Below are positions 8,289 to 16,436 of a DNA stretch of 64,000 nt, piece by piece (the first letter of the stretch is position 1; every line of letters starts with the position of its first letter). A model generated the notes under the pieces. It had not been told where the DNA came from, searched no databases, and saw nothing but the letters and a program-made list of their open reading frames with translations. The translations under genes were made by a program, and so were the position numbers. Source of the stretch: Xenophilus sp. E41 (GTDB lineage: Bacteria; Pseudomonadota; Gammaproteobacteria; Burkholderiales; Burkholderiaceae_C); assembly GCF_003671765.1 (NCBI RefSeq), contig NZ_QPIB01000037.1:1-64000 (forward strand). The letters run 5' to 3'.

Positions 8289-9815
8289 ATGGACACCACG
8301 CTGGTCGAGGCATTGCGCGAAGCGCTCCGGCAGGAGCATGGCGAGCCGGTCGAGCAGGTGGAGACACACATTTCCTGGGTGCTTCTGACCAGCACCGACG
8401 CGTTCAAGCTCAAGAAGCCGGTGCGCCTGCCCTTCGTCGACTTCAGCAGCGTCGCGGCGCGCAAGCACTTCTGCGACGAGGAACTTCGGCTCAATCGGCG
8501 CGTCGCTCCTGCGCTGTACCTTGACGTCTTGCCGGTGTGCGGCAGCCCGGCGTCGCCGCGGATCGGCGGTGCGGGTGCGCCGATCGACCATCTTGTGCAC
8601 ATGAGGCGGTTTCCGCCGTCATCCCTGTTGTCCGATCTGCTGGGAACCGGTCGACTCGATCCTGCCCGGATCGATGGCCTGGCACAGCGGCTGCATGCCC
8701 TGCACGCCGGCGCGGAGCGCGCCGCCCCGGATTCCGGATTCGGCAGTCCGGAACGAATCGCCGGCGCGGTGGCGAAGGTGCTGGCGGGGTTGCCGACGCA
8801 CCACGACGAGCGGCTGGCCACCCTCGGTGCCTGGATGCGCGACCAGGAACGCGCACTGCGCATGGCTTGGATCACACGCCAGCAAAGCGCAGCGGTGCGT
8901 GAATGCCATGGCGACCTGCATGCCGGCAATGTCGTCCTGCTGGATGGGGAGCTTGTGCCCTTCGACTGCATCGAGTTCGACCCGGCGCTGCGATGGATCG
9001 ACGTGATCAGCGATGTCGCCTTCCTCACGATGGACCTGCAGGCCCGGGGCTACGAGGATCTTGCATTCCGCTTCCGGGATGTCTGGCTGCAGCACAGCGG
9101 CGACTATGAGGGGCTCAGGGTATGGCGCTTCTACGAGGTGTACCGGGCGCTGATACGCGCCATGGCCGCGCAACTGGCGCCAAAGAGTGCACAGGGGCGG
9201 GCGACCCCCGATTACGTGGCCTGTGCCTGGCAACTGAGCCGGCAGCACCGCGTCGGGGCGCGGCTGATGATCACGCACGGCTTCTCCGGTGCGGGCAAGT
9301 CGAGCGTCGCCTCTCGATTGCTCGGTGCCCTGGGAGCGGTCCGGGTTCGGTCCGACGCTGAACGCAAGCGCCTTCACGGCCTTGGCCCGCTCGCCCGGTC
9401 GGCCGAACACGGGCTCGACATCTATGGTGAACAAGTGACGGCCCGGACCTTCGAGCGCCTGCGCGTCTGCGCGCGAGAGGCGCTGCTCGCGGGCTACCCG
9501 GTGATCGTGGACGCGAGCTTCCTTCGTCGTGCCGAGCGCCTGCAGTTCCGTGCCTTGGCCAGCGAACTGCGGGTGCCCTTCACCATTCTGGATTGCCGGG
9601 CCGACCCGCAAACCCTGCGCCGGCGGGTCGTGGCACGCGCGGCCGCAGGGCTGGACCCTTCCGAAGCCGGCCCGACGGTGCTGGAGCACCAGTTGGCACA
9701 TCACGAAGCTCTGCTGGCCGACGAGCGCGCCTGCGCCATCGAAGTGGACACGCAAGGGCCGGTGGACATTCCGTCGATCGAAGCGGCCTGGTGCGCCGCC
9801 GGCCGGTGTGCATGA
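8289..9815 (+). CDS. Two-domain kinase: APH-like phosphotransferase plus P-loop kinase
   Basis: Fusion of an aminoglycoside-phosphotransferase-like domain (COG2187 type, about 1-320) with a P-loop kinase domain (COG0645 type, about 325-508). The first has the Brenner motif CHGDLHAGNVV and a downstream metal-binding FDCIEFDPALRW. The second has Walker A GFSGAGKSS, a VRSDAERKRL motif and IVDASF as Walker-B-like strand. The substrate is unknown and a role in antibiotic resistance is not implied. Fused proteins of this kind are common in proteobacteria, often with stress genes. Start ATG 8289 follows GGGAGCCCG after the ATPase stop. It converges with the next gene over only 11 nt. Confidence 0.85.
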   Translation: MDTTLVEALREALRQEHGEPVEQVETHISWVLLTSTDAFKLKKPVRLPFVDFSSVAARKHFCDEELRLNRRVAPALYLDVLPVCGSPASPRIGGAGAPIDHLVHMRRFPPSSLLSDLLGTGRLDPARIDGLAQRLHALHAGAERAAPDSGFGSPERIAGAVAKVLAGLPTHHDERLATLGAWMRDQERALRMAWITRQQSAAVRECHGDLHAGNVVLLDGELVPFDCIEFDPALRWIDVISDVAFLTMDLQARGYEDLAFRFRDVWLQHSGDYEGLRVWRFYEVYRALIRAMAAQLAPKSAQGRATPDYVACAWQLSRQHRVGARLMITHGFSGAGKSSVASRLLGALGAVRVRSDAERKRLHGLGPLARSAEHGLDIYGEQVTARTFERLRVCAREALLAGYPVIVDASFLRRAERLQFRALASELRVPFTILDCRADPQTLRRRVVARAAAGLDPSEAGPTVLEHQLAHHEALLADERACAIEVDTQGPVDIPSIEAAWCAAGRCA

Positions 9816-9826
9816 GTGAGTCTTGC

Positions 9827-10849
9827 TCAGGGCACCAGCACCGCTGCACCTTCGATGCGGCCGTTGCGCAGGTCGGCCAGTGCCTGGTCTGCCTGTTCGA
9901 GCGGATAGGTCGCCGCGTGGACCTGGGGAGGATGGGCCTGCGCGAAAGCCAGGAAATCCCGGGCGTCGCCGCGCGTGAGGTTGGCGACCGAGCTCAGGCT
10001 GCGTTCTTCCCACAGCAGCCGATAGGGAAAGGCCGGTATGTCGCTCATGTGGATGCCGCCGCATACCACGCGGCCGCCCTTTCGCACCGCACGAAGCGCG
10101 GCCGGCACCAGTTCGCCCACGGGCGCGAACACAATGGCGGCGTCCAGTGACGCGGGTGGGCGCTCGTCCGATCCGCCGGCCCAGGCCGCGCCCAGGCGCC
10201 GCGCAAAGTCCTGTGTGGCAAGGTCGCCGGGCCGGGTGAACGCGAATACCTGGCGCCTCTGCGCCGTGGCGACCTGCGCCACAAGATGCGCCGCCGCGCC
10301 GAAGCCATACAGCCCCAGCCGCTGCGCGCCGTCGCCGGCCGCCCTCAGGCACCGCCAGCCGATCAGGCCCGCACACAGCAACGGCGCGAGATGGACGGCA
10401 TCGGCGCCGAGCATCGACAGCGGCAGGCAGAAGGCGGCCTCGGCAATGACGTGGCTCGCAAAGCCGCCATCCCGGTGGTAGCCGGTGAATCGCGGCGCAT
10501 CGCAGAGGTTCTCTCGCCCGTTCTTGCAGAACTCGCAGACCTTGCAGGTGTGGCCCAGCCACGGAACGCCGACCAGATCACCCACCGCGAATCCGGTGCC
10601 GACGGAGCCGGCTTCTTCCACGATGCCCACGATCTCGTGCCCCGGCACGATCGGCAGCACCGGCAAGGGGAGTTCTCCGTCGACGATGTGAAGGTCGGTG
10701 CGGCACACGGCGCACGCGAGCACGCGAAGTCGCAACTCTCCAGGCCCGGGGCTGGGGACCGTGCGCCATTGCAGTTCCAGTGGCGTCCGCGGCGCGTTCA
10801 GGACCATGGCGCGCATGGCCGATGCGTGGCAGACCAGGGCTTCGGGCAT
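9827..10849 (-). CDS. Zinc-dependent alcohol dehydrogenase family protein
   Basis: Medium-chain dehydrogenase with a GroES-like zinc domain and a Rossmann domain. Catalytic zinc ligands are visible in CAVCRTDLH and GHEIVG, and the structural zinc lobe is in CKVCEFCKNGRENLC. The nucleotide-binding glycine motif is degenerate (LYGFGAAAH in place of GxGGxG). Substrate and cofactor preference cannot be told. Start ATG 10849 is preceded by CCGGAAA; ATG 10816 (MRAMVLN) is an alternative closer to the usual family start. It lies 42 nt downstream of hsp20 in the same direction, so it is probably transcribed from the FNR-type box at 11381-11394. Confidence 0.85.
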   Translation of the reverse strand: MPEALVCHASAMRAMVLNAPRTPLELQWRTVPSPGPGELRLRVLACAVCRTDLHIVDGELPLPVLPIVPGHEIVGIVEEAGSVGTGFAVGDLVGVPWLGHTCKVCEFCKNGRENLCDAPRFTGYHRDGGFASHVIAEAAFCLPLSMLGADAVHLAPLLCAGLIGWRCLRAAGDGAQRLGLYGFGAAAHLVAQVATAQRRQVFAFTRPGDLATQDFARRLGAAWAGGSDERPPASLDAAIVFAPVGELVPAALRAVRKGGRVVCGGIHMSDIPAFPYRLLWEERSLSSVANLTRGDARDFLAFAQAHPPQVHAATYPLEQADQALADLRNGRIEGAAVLVP

Positions 10850-10891
10850 GGGTTTCCGGATCTGCACGCAGCGCACCGTATGCCGCAGCGC

Positions 10892-11323
10892 TCACTGGAT
10901 CTTCAGCAGCTTCTGGCTGGCGCCTTCCCGCTTGGGCAGCGTCAGCCGCAGGATGCCGTCCTCCAGCTTCGCTACGGCGTTCTTGTCATCGACCTCGCTG
11001 GCCAGTGAGAATCCCCTCGAGACGCTGCCGCGGAAGGTCTCCCTGACGATCGACCGGCCGGACTTGCGCTCTTCGTCCTTGTTGATCTCCGCTGCGATCG
11101 ACACGTAGCTGCCGTCGATCGACACGCGGACATCCTCCTTCTTGGCGCCGGGAATCTCGGCCGTGACGAGATATTCCTTGTCGTTCTCCGAGATGTCCAC
11201 GCGGATGTCGGCCGGCAACTCGGTCTCGTCGAGCAGTTGCAATGGTCGGGCCCAGCGTCGAAGCATCTCCGGCAGGAAGTTCTCGACTCGGTCCAGGCGA
11301 GACAGGGCGGTGGTCATGGTCAT
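10892..11323 (-). CDS. Small heat-shock protein, Hsp20/alpha-crystallin
   Basis: Holdase chaperone that keeps unfolded proteins soluble without ATP. The 143-aa protein has an N-terminal arm (1-40), the alpha-crystallin domain (about 40-130: ADIRVDISENDKEYLV, then AEIPGAKKEDV) and the conserved GILRLTLPK near the end. Start ATG 11323 has a strong GAGGAG ribosome binding site 5 nt upstream. The gene heads a leftward unit with the alcohol dehydrogenase and has an FNR-type box 58 nt upstream of its start codon. An Hsp20 is a hallmark of low-oxygen and dormancy regulons. Confidence 0.93.
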   Translation of the reverse strand: MTMTTALSRLDRVENFLPEMLRRWARPLQLLDETELPADIRVDISENDKEYLVTAEIPGAKKEDVRVSIDGSYVSIAAEINKDEERKSGRSIVRETFRGSVSRGFSLASEVDDKNAVAKLEDGILRLTLPKREGASQKLLKIQ

Positions 11324-11380
11324 TGCTCCTCGAATGAGTTGAAGGGCCCTCCAATCTAGGGACTCGGATCGGCAGTTCGG

Positions 11381-11394
11381 TTGCGCTGTGTCAA
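11381..11394. promoter_or_regulatory. FNR/ANR-type box upstream of hsp20
   Basis: TTGCG-CTGT-GTCAA: the right half is a perfect FNR half site and the left half matches TTG. It is nearly identical to the box at 16437-16450. It lies 58 nt before the Hsp20 start on the minus strand, a suitable distance for an activated promoter, and 332 nt before the cytochrome gene on the plus strand. Confidence 0.6.
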
Positions 11395-11725
11395 GCCGGT
11401 GGCGCTCGGGTCGGCCGGGGGTGCGAACCTGCTGTTCGTCCTCGCGTCGCCCCTGCGAAGAAGCACTGCCGCGACGTGCTCGGGCCAGGGCTTCGGGGTC
11501 CATGGGCACCTTGCGGCAACCTTGCGCGAGCGCAAGGGTCCCGCCGGCGGATCGGGAGCTAATGGAGGCATTGCGGAGAGAGCCATGACTGTCGATGCCA
11601 TCCCCTCGTGCATGCATGAAATCGACGCCCCGGCACGGCCGTGGTGTTTGCAGCGGAACGCGACCTCCGCCGGCACGAGCCGGCACGAGCAGGAGGCGGC
11701 CGCAGGTGTCCGACATGCAGTCGTC
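11395..11725. other. Divergent intergenic region with a direct repeat
   Basis: Between the hsp20 box and the cytochrome c gene no gene is convincing. A tandem direct repeat, CCGGCACGAG twice in a row, lies near 11,675-11,695. The reading frame of the cytochrome gene is open through this region, but the upstream part has no protein-like sequence. Confidence 0.35.
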
Positions 11726-12130
11726 ATGCGTCCAGCGCTCGAAGGAAGGACCCGCTGCCGCGGTGCCCGCCTGCCGAGCCGCTTCGCGGCATCACTGGCC
11801 ATCGCGATGGCGAGCTTGAACCTGGCACCCGCCTGGGCGCAGTCGCGCGGGGAGCTGCTGTACACGACCAACTGCATCGCCTGTCACACCGAGCAGGTGC
11901 ATTGGCGCGATCGAAAGCTCGTGCGCGACTGGAACTCCCTCACCGAGCAGGTGCGGCGCTGGCAGGACGTTGCATCGCTCGGCTGGCGGGACGACGACAT
12001 CGTGGCAGTTGCTCGCTACCTGAACCATCGCTACTACGGCTTCGACCCCGCCGACGGCAAGGCGTCGCTTCGAAGCCTCGGGCCCGTATCGCCGCCCCCG
12101 TTGTCGGCGGACTGCAGACGGACGACTTGA
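11726..12130 (+). CDS. Exported monohaem cytochrome c
   Basis: Small c-type cytochrome for periplasmic electron transfer. An N-terminal signal peptide (arginines, then FAASLAIAMASLNLAPAWAQ) precedes the haem motif CIACH at about residue 51, in the family-typical context LLYTTNCIACHTEQ. The distal Met ligand is not obvious; the family (short cytochromes with CIACHTEQVHWRD) often lacks the canonical M-P motif. The mature protein is about 95 aa. Start ATG 11726 was chosen because it gives a proper signal peptide. It is followed by a Usp gene 20 nt downstream and probably shares its transcript. Confidence 0.85.
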   Translation: MRPALEGRTRCRGARLPSRFAASLAIAMASLNLAPAWAQSRGELLYTTNCIACHTEQVHWRDRKLVRDWNSLTEQVRRWQDVASLGWRDDDIVAVARYLNHRYYGFDPADGKASLRSLGPVSPPPLSADCRRTT

Positions 12131-12150
12131 TCCGACCCAAGGAGAAAACC

Positions 12151-12597
12151 ATGTACTCGAGAATTCTGGTTCCGATCGACGGCAGCAAGACGGCGCAGCG
12201 TGGCTTCGAAGAAGCCGTTCGCCTGGCACGCGAGCTCAAGAGCGACCTGCACCTCCTGCATGTCATCGACGACTTTCCTTCGATGATGGAAATGTCGGCG
12301 CTGACAAGTTTCGAGGCGGCCTTGAGGGAGATGAGAAGCTACGGCGAGAAGGTGCTCGCGGATGCCGTCAAGCGAGCCGCGGAGTCGGGCGTGTCGAGCG
12401 GCAGCAGTGTGCGCGAAGTCGTGGGCGAGCGCGTGTCCGACGTGATCGTCGACGAGGCCGCCAAGGCAGGCTGTGAACTGATCGTCATGGGAACGCACGG
12501 GCGTCGCGGCGTCAGCCGCGTTGCCCTGGGAAGCGACGCGGAGAACGTGTTGCGCAGCAGTTCCATCCCGGTTCTTCTGGTCCGCAGCGCGTCCTAG
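12151..12597 (+). CDS. Universal stress protein (UspA family), single domain
   Basis: Cytosolic universal stress protein of 148 aa. It starts MYSRILVPIDGS and ends with the ATP-binding signature GTHGRRGVSRVALGSDAE, then PVLLV, so it belongs to the ATP-binding subgroup (G-2x-G-9x-G-S/T). Usp proteins support survival during growth arrest and oxygen lack. Start ATG 12151 has AAGGAG 8 nt upstream. It lies at the end of a rightward unit after the cytochrome gene and converges with the E2 gene. Confidence 0.94.
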   Translation: MYSRILVPIDGSKTAQRGFEEAVRLARELKSDLHLLHVIDDFPSMMEMSALTSFEAALREMRSYGEKVLADAVKRAAESGVSSGSSVREVVGERVSDVIVDEAAKAGCELIVMGTHGRRGVSRVALGSDAENVLRSSSIPVLLVRSAS

Positions 12598-12636
12598 GGC
12601 CCGGCCAGCGCGCCGCCCGGCCGCTGCAGCGCGGAT

Positions 12637-13395
12637 TCAGGCGAGCAATCCGCCCGGCGTCTCGAGCTGCCGCTTGACCGAAGCCAGGAAGCGCGCACCG
12701 ACCGCCCCATCGATCACGCGGTGGTCGTATACCAAGGTCAGGGGCAGCATGGGTCGCGCAATCAGGCGACCTTCGACGTCGACCACCTTGGGGGCCGCAC
12801 GTGCCATGCCGAGGATCGCCAATTCCGGCGCATTGATGATCGGAATGAAGCCGGTTCCCCCGAGGCTGCCGAGGTTCGAGACCGTGAAGCAGGCGCCCTC
12901 CGCGTCGCTCAGCTCCAGCTTGCCGGCCCTGGCCTTGGCCGCCAGTGCATCGATGTCCTGCGCGATCTCCTGAAGTCCTTTGCGATCGACATCGCGCAGC
13001 ACGGGTGCGAGCAGGCCGATGGGCGTCTCGGCGGCGAAGGCGATATGGCAATAGCGCTTGAGCACCAGGTTCCTGCCGCTCGCGTCCAGCGAGGCGTTGA
13101 CTTCGGGAAACTCCCCGAGCGCACGCGCACAGGCGCGCATCACGAAGCTCAGCAGCGTTGGCTTCCTGCGGGACGTTTCGCCCTGCGAAGCTTGCCCGCG
13201 CAGCGCCAGCAGCGCGGTGACGTCGACCTCGTCGAACTGCGCGACGTGCGGCACGTCGCTCCAGCTGGCCTGCAAGCGGCGCGCGATGACCTCGCGGATG
13301 CGCCCCATCGGACGGACCTCGACGGGACCGAACAGCGCGTAGTCGTAGGTCTCGACGCCCGGTCGCGCGGGCGACCCGTCGGTGGCGGCAGCCAT
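12637..13395 (-). CDS. 2-oxoacid dehydrogenase E2, catalytic domain only
   Basis: Dihydrolipoamide acyltransferase core that moves the acyl group from lipoyl-lysine to CoA. The 252 aa contain only the catalytic fold: MGRIREVIARRL at the start, AFAAETPIGLLAPVLRDVD, FTVSNLGSLGGTGF and the active-site motif YDHRVIDGA. The lipoyl domain and the peripheral subunit-binding domain, normally at the N-terminus of E2 (which then exceeds 400 aa), are absent. The lipoyl domain is encoded as a separate protein two genes upstream. Start ATG 13395 follows the previous stop by 4 nt. It is the last gene of the leftward dehydrogenase operon; no E3 gene is in the window. Confidence 0.9.
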   Translation of the reverse strand: MAAATDGSPARPGVETYDYALFGPVEVRPMGRIREVIARRLQASWSDVPHVAQFDEVDVTALLALRGQASQGETSRRKPTLLSFVMRACARALGEFPEVNASLDASGRNLVLKRYCHIAFAAETPIGLLAPVLRDVDRKGLQEIAQDIDALAAKARAGKLELSDAEGACFTVSNLGSLGGTGFIPIINAPELAILGMARAAPKVVDVEGRLIARPMLPLTLVYDHRVIDGAVGARFLASVKRQLETPGGLLA

Positions 13396-13399
13396 GGCG

Positions 13400-13714
13400 T
13401 CAGGACCGGCCTGCGAAGACCTGGTCCCCGCTCTTGCCGCCCAGGCCGGGATGGGCGTCAAAGCGGACCACGCCCACGGTGGCACGTCCGCCTGCGGCGC
13501 GCGCGACGCGCGCCGTGCCATCGATGCCGAAGCCGCCGCACAGCTCGATTGCCGAGACGCCGGCGTCCGCCAGTGCCTTTGCGCACGCCTCGGCCCGGGC
13601 GTAGTCCGGTGCGCCCAGGACGGTGAGCTCGACCTCCGGGGTGTGCAGCACGGCGCGATGGGCGTCCGGGTCGGCACCCGGTGCCAGGAAGATGAATGCG
13701 GCCTTGAGGGTCAT
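13400..13714 (-). CDS. DUF6506-type small protein
   Basis: This 104-aa protein starts MTLKAAFIFLAPGADP and has alternating strands and helices, including VELTVLGAPDYARAEACAKALADAGVSAIELCGGFG. I recall this as a family of unknown function (DUF6506) in proteobacteria and actinobacteria. GGAG lies 7 nt upstream of ATG 13714. It sits inside the dehydrogenase operon between the lipoyl protein and E2, so a link with that complex is possible but unproven. Confidence 0.75.
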   Translation of the reverse strand: MTLKAAFIFLAPGADPDAHRAVLHTPEVELTVLGAPDYARAEACAKALADAGVSAIELCGGFGIDGTARVARAAGGRATVGVVRFDAHPGLGGKSGDQVFAGRS

Positions 13715-13745
13715 GATGAACTCCGAACGGGTGGAAGGAGCCGCT

Positions 13746-14054
13746 TCAGACGCGCAGCTCCGGCTTGAAATCGGCCACGAAGCGGTCGATCTGGGCGTCG
13801 TCCGCGTCGGGCGGCGCTATGACGCCGACCAGCTCGCCCACGGCCAGGGTGGTGCCGACGGGAACCACCTGTCTGCGCAGGACGCCTGGGCACGGTGCGG
13901 CGCATTCGCTGGTCACCTTCTCGGTCTCGACGTCGAACACCGGGTCGCCGGCGCGCAACGCCACGCCTGGCGCTGCATGCCAGGCGGCCACCGTGCCTTC
14001 CTTCATCGTCAGGCCGAGCTGGGGCATGGTGAGTGCCACGACGCGATCGCTCAT
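13746..14054 (-). CDS. Free-standing lipoyl-domain protein
   Basis: Single biotinyl/lipoyl attachment domain of 102 aa: MPQLGLTMKEGTVAAW, then the attachment motif DVETEKVTSE (lysine in E-K-V) and a symmetric second half. It should be lipoylated and act as the swinging arm of the E1/E2 proteins encoded around it, although it is not fused to E2. The start overlaps the stop of the E1 beta gene (ATGA), which implies translational coupling. A short acidic tail, PPDADDAQIDRFVADFKPE, might be what is left of an interdomain linker or subunit-binding helix. Confidence 0.9.
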   Translation of the reverse strand: MSDRVVALTMPQLGLTMKEGTVAAWHAAPGVALRAGDPVFDVETEKVTSECAAPCPGVLRRQVVPVGTTLAVGELVGVIAPPDADDAQIDRFVADFKPELRV

Positions 14055-15064
14055 GGCGTCCAGCCCACGGTGTTGCGCACGGTCTCCTCGATGCGCGCCG
14101 GGCTCGGGATGTAGGCGTCTTCCAGGCCCGGCGAGAAGGGCACGGGTGTATGCGGCGGGCAGACCATTCTGATCGGCGCCTTCAGCCGACCGAATGCCGC
14201 CTCGGCGACCAGTGCCGAGATGTCGGTGGCGATGTTGCAGCGTGGGTTGGCCTCATCGACCAGGACCAGTCTGCCGGTCTTCTCCACGCTGGCGAGGATG
14301 GCGCCGGTGTCCAAGGGCGACGTCGTCCGCAGATCGAGCACCTCACAGTCCACGCCGCGGCCCGCCAGGGCCTGGGCTGCATGCAGCGCGTGCTTCACCA
14401 TGCGCCCGCAGGCGACGATGCTGGCGTCGCGGCCCTCGCGCGCCACCCGCGCCTGGCCGAGCGGGATCGCATAGGGCTCGTCCGGCACCTCCTCGGTGTC
14501 CTCGTACAGCGCCTTGTGTTCGAAGAAGATCACCGGGTCGTCGTCGCGGATCGACTGGATCATGAGGCCCTTGGCCTCGTAGGGCGAGGAGGGGATGACG
14601 ACCTTCAGCCCCGGCACGTGCGTGAAGACCGGGTACAGGCACTGGCTGTGCTGGCTGGCCGCGCGCAGCCCCGCGCCGTACAGCGTCCGTATCGTCACCG
14701 GCGTCGTCGCCTTGCCACCGAACATGTAGCGGAACTTGGCCATCTGGTTGATGATCTGGTCGCCGCAGACACCGAAGAAGTCGACGAACATCAACTGGGC
14801 GATCGGCCTCAGGCCGGCCACTGCCGCGCCGGCTGCCGCCCCGATGAAGGCGCTCTCGCTGATCGGCGTGTCGAAGATGCGTTCGCGACCGAACTCGCCC
14901 AGCAGGCCCTTGCTGGCGCCCAGTACGTCGCCCCAGGCGTCCTGTTGTCCCTTGGCGCCCATGCCGCCGGCGATGTCTTCACCGAGCGCAATGACCGTGG
15001 GGTCGCGTTCCATCTCCTGGCGCATCGCCTCATTGAGCGCCGTGCGGAAGGACTTCTTGCTCAT
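14051..15064 (-). CDS. acoB: Thiamine-dependent 2-oxoacid dehydrogenase E1 beta (acetoin type)
   Basis: Beta subunit of the E1 decarboxylase of an acetoin/pyruvate dehydrogenase complex. The length of 337 aa is usual. Visible family features are IALGEDIAGG, the DTPISESAFIGAAAGAA region, LMFVDFFGVCGDQI and FEHKALYEDTEEVPDEPYAIPLG, closest in my reading to AcoB-type E1 beta. Substrate assignment (acetoin or pyruvate) cannot be settled by sequence alone. Start ATG 15064 lies 11 nt after the alpha subunit stop. It overlaps the lipoyl gene by 4 nt. Confidence 0.88.
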   Translation of the reverse strand: MSKKSFRTALNEAMRQEMERDPTVIALGEDIAGGMGAKGQQDAWGDVLGASKGLLGEFGRERIFDTPISESAFIGAAAGAAVAGLRPIAQLMFVDFFGVCGDQIINQMAKFRYMFGGKATTPVTIRTLYGAGLRAASQHSQCLYPVFTHVPGLKVVIPSSPYEAKGLMIQSIRDDDPVIFFEHKALYEDTEEVPDEPYAIPLGQARVAREGRDASIVACGRMVKHALHAAQALAGRGVDCEVLDLRTTSPLDTGAILASVEKTGRLVLVDEANPRCNIATDISALVAEAAFGRLKAPIRMVCPPHTPVPFSPGLEDAYIPSPARIEETVRNTVGWTP

Positions 15065-15075
15065 GGCCGTCTCCT

Positions 15076-16044
15076 TCAGTAGGTCTTGTACACGTCGGTC
15101 AGCAGGTCCGCGGCGTCTGGCGAAGGCGCGCTCTTGGCGTCGCGCAGCGCCGTCTCGATCGCGCCGTGCACCTCGGCCTCGATTTCGTCGAGGTCGGCTG
15201 CGGGCACGAGCCCCGAACTGATCAGCCGGGCGCGCATGAACTTCAGGCAGTCCAGGAAGTTGCGCTCCTCGGCGACCTCACCGGGCGGGCGGTAGGTCAT
15301 CTGATCGCCTTCGAAGTGCCCGTAGTAGCGCGTGAACTCGACATGCAGGAACTGCGGGCCGCCGCCGGCGCGCATGCGGTCCACGGCTTCCTTGGCCGCG
15401 CGGTAGACGGCAAAGAAGTCGTGTCCGTCGACGCGGTTGCCAGGGATTCCGAAGCCTTCTGCCCGTCGGACCGGGTTGTGTCCCCCGATCGACCATGCGC
15501 TGGCAGTGCTTTCGGCATAGCCGTTGTCCTCGAGCACGAAGAACACCGGCAGCGAATAGACGGCCGCAAGGTTCATGGACTCGAGCGTCGTGCCCTGGTT
15601 GAAGCCGCCGTCGCCGAAGAACGCCACCGCGACGTCATGGGTACGCCTGACCTTCGCAGCGAGCGCCGCGCCGCAGACCAGTGGCGGCCCGCCGCCGACG
15701 ATGCCGTTGGCGCCGAGCATGCCCTTGGAAATATCGGCAATGTGCATCGAGCCACCCTTGCCCTTGCACAGGCCGCCCTGGCGCCCGAAGATCTCTTTCA
15801 TCATTCCCGTCACATCGCATCCCTTGGCGATGGCATGCCCGTGCCCGCGGTGCGTGCTGGCAATGAAGTCGCGCTCCGTCAATTGCAGGCAGACGCCGAC
15901 CGCCGAGGCTTCTTCGCCCGCATACAGGTGTACGAAGCCCGGGATCTGGCCGGTCGCGAACTCCTGGTGAACGCGCTCCTCGAACTCGCGGATCGTGGAC
16001 ATCGCTCGATACGCACTCCCGAGTTGCTCACTGCTCATCTGCAT
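15076..16044 (-). CDS. acoA: Thiamine-dependent 2-oxoacid dehydrogenase E1 alpha (acetoin type)
   Basis: Alpha subunit of the E1 decarboxylase, 322 aa. The thiamine-diphosphate motif begins GDGGFNQGTTLESMNLA and ends VLEDN (GDG...N). Other family marks are THRGHGHAIAKG, KGKGGSMHIAD and RYYGHFEGD. Start ATG 16044 has AAGGAGC 8 nt upstream. It is preceded by the small MPW-type gene (20-nt gap), and both probably run from the divergent FNR-type box at 16437-16450. With the alcohol dehydrogenase and acetate kinase nearby, a fermentative role is plausible. Confidence 0.9.
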   Translation of the reverse strand: MQMSSEQLGSAYRAMSTIREFEERVHQEFATGQIPGFVHLYAGEEASAVGVCLQLTERDFIASTHRGHGHAIAKGCDVTGMMKEIFGRQGGLCKGKGGSMHIADISKGMLGANGIVGGGPPLVCGAALAAKVRRTHDVAVAFFGDGGFNQGTTLESMNLAAVYSLPVFFVLEDNGYAESTASAWSIGGHNPVRRAEGFGIPGNRVDGHDFFAVYRAAKEAVDRMRAGGGPQFLHVEFTRYYGHFEGDQMTYRPPGEVAEERNFLDCLKFMRARLISSGLVPAADLDEIEAEVHGAIETALRDAKSAPSPDAADLLTDVYKTY

Positions 16045-16063
16045 GGTCGGCTCCTTGTCTCCG

Positions 16064-16336
16064 TCATGGCCGTCGGCGGCTGGCCGTCGCCCCTGCGGCG
16101 GCCGGCGGGGTTGGCCCTTGTATCGACGCGAAGAGGACATCGCTGCGTTGGCCGTCAAGCCTCCGGGCCTTGGCGGCGCGAGACCAGCGGCGAGCGCCCG
16201 CAGTCGCGATGCGGATGGCCTTGCCTTCTTCGATCCCCTGGCGCAGCAACGCGTTCGCGATCTCGATCGCCTTCCGAAGCACGGGTTCGGGCAGGTTGCG
16301 CATCGAGGCCGGGTAGCGTTCGGGCGTCCAGGGCAT
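16064..16336 (-). CDS. Small conserved protein, MPW...YP...MRNLP family
   Basis: This 90-aa gene starts MPWTPERYPASMRNLPEPVL and continues RKAIEIANALLRQGIEEGKA and IRIATAGARRW. This matches a widespread small cytosolic family (YdaT-like in Bacillus: MPW-x-x-x-x-YP-x-S-x-x-x-LP, then KAIxIANA and AIxIA). Function is unknown; members often sit with stress genes. The C-terminal 30 residues are low complexity. It lies 20 nt upstream of the E1 alpha gene in the same direction. The ribosome binding site is weak. Confidence 0.72.
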   Translation of the reverse strand: MPWTPERYPASMRNLPEPVLRKAIEIANALLRQGIEEGKAIRIATAGARRWSRAAKARRLDGQRSDVLFASIQGPTPPAAAGATASRRRP

Positions 16337-16436
16337 GTGGCGATTGCACGCCCGGCGGATGGTGGCGCGCTTGCGCTGGCGCAAATGAGCACTCGACGCG
16401 GCGAGCCGCCCCCACCCGCGCGCGCGCCCCCCGAAC

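Noticed and set aside
8289-9815. Aminoglycoside resistance gene
   Set aside because: The APH-like domain belongs to a broad kinase group fused to a P-loop kinase; nothing points to antibiotic modification.
12127-12140. A further TTG-N8-CAA site (TTGATCCGACCCAA)
   Set aside because: It overlaps the stop codon of the cytochrome gene and the ribosome binding site of the Usp gene, 10 nt before its start, so it cannot act as an upstream activator site there. Its right half is poor; chance match.
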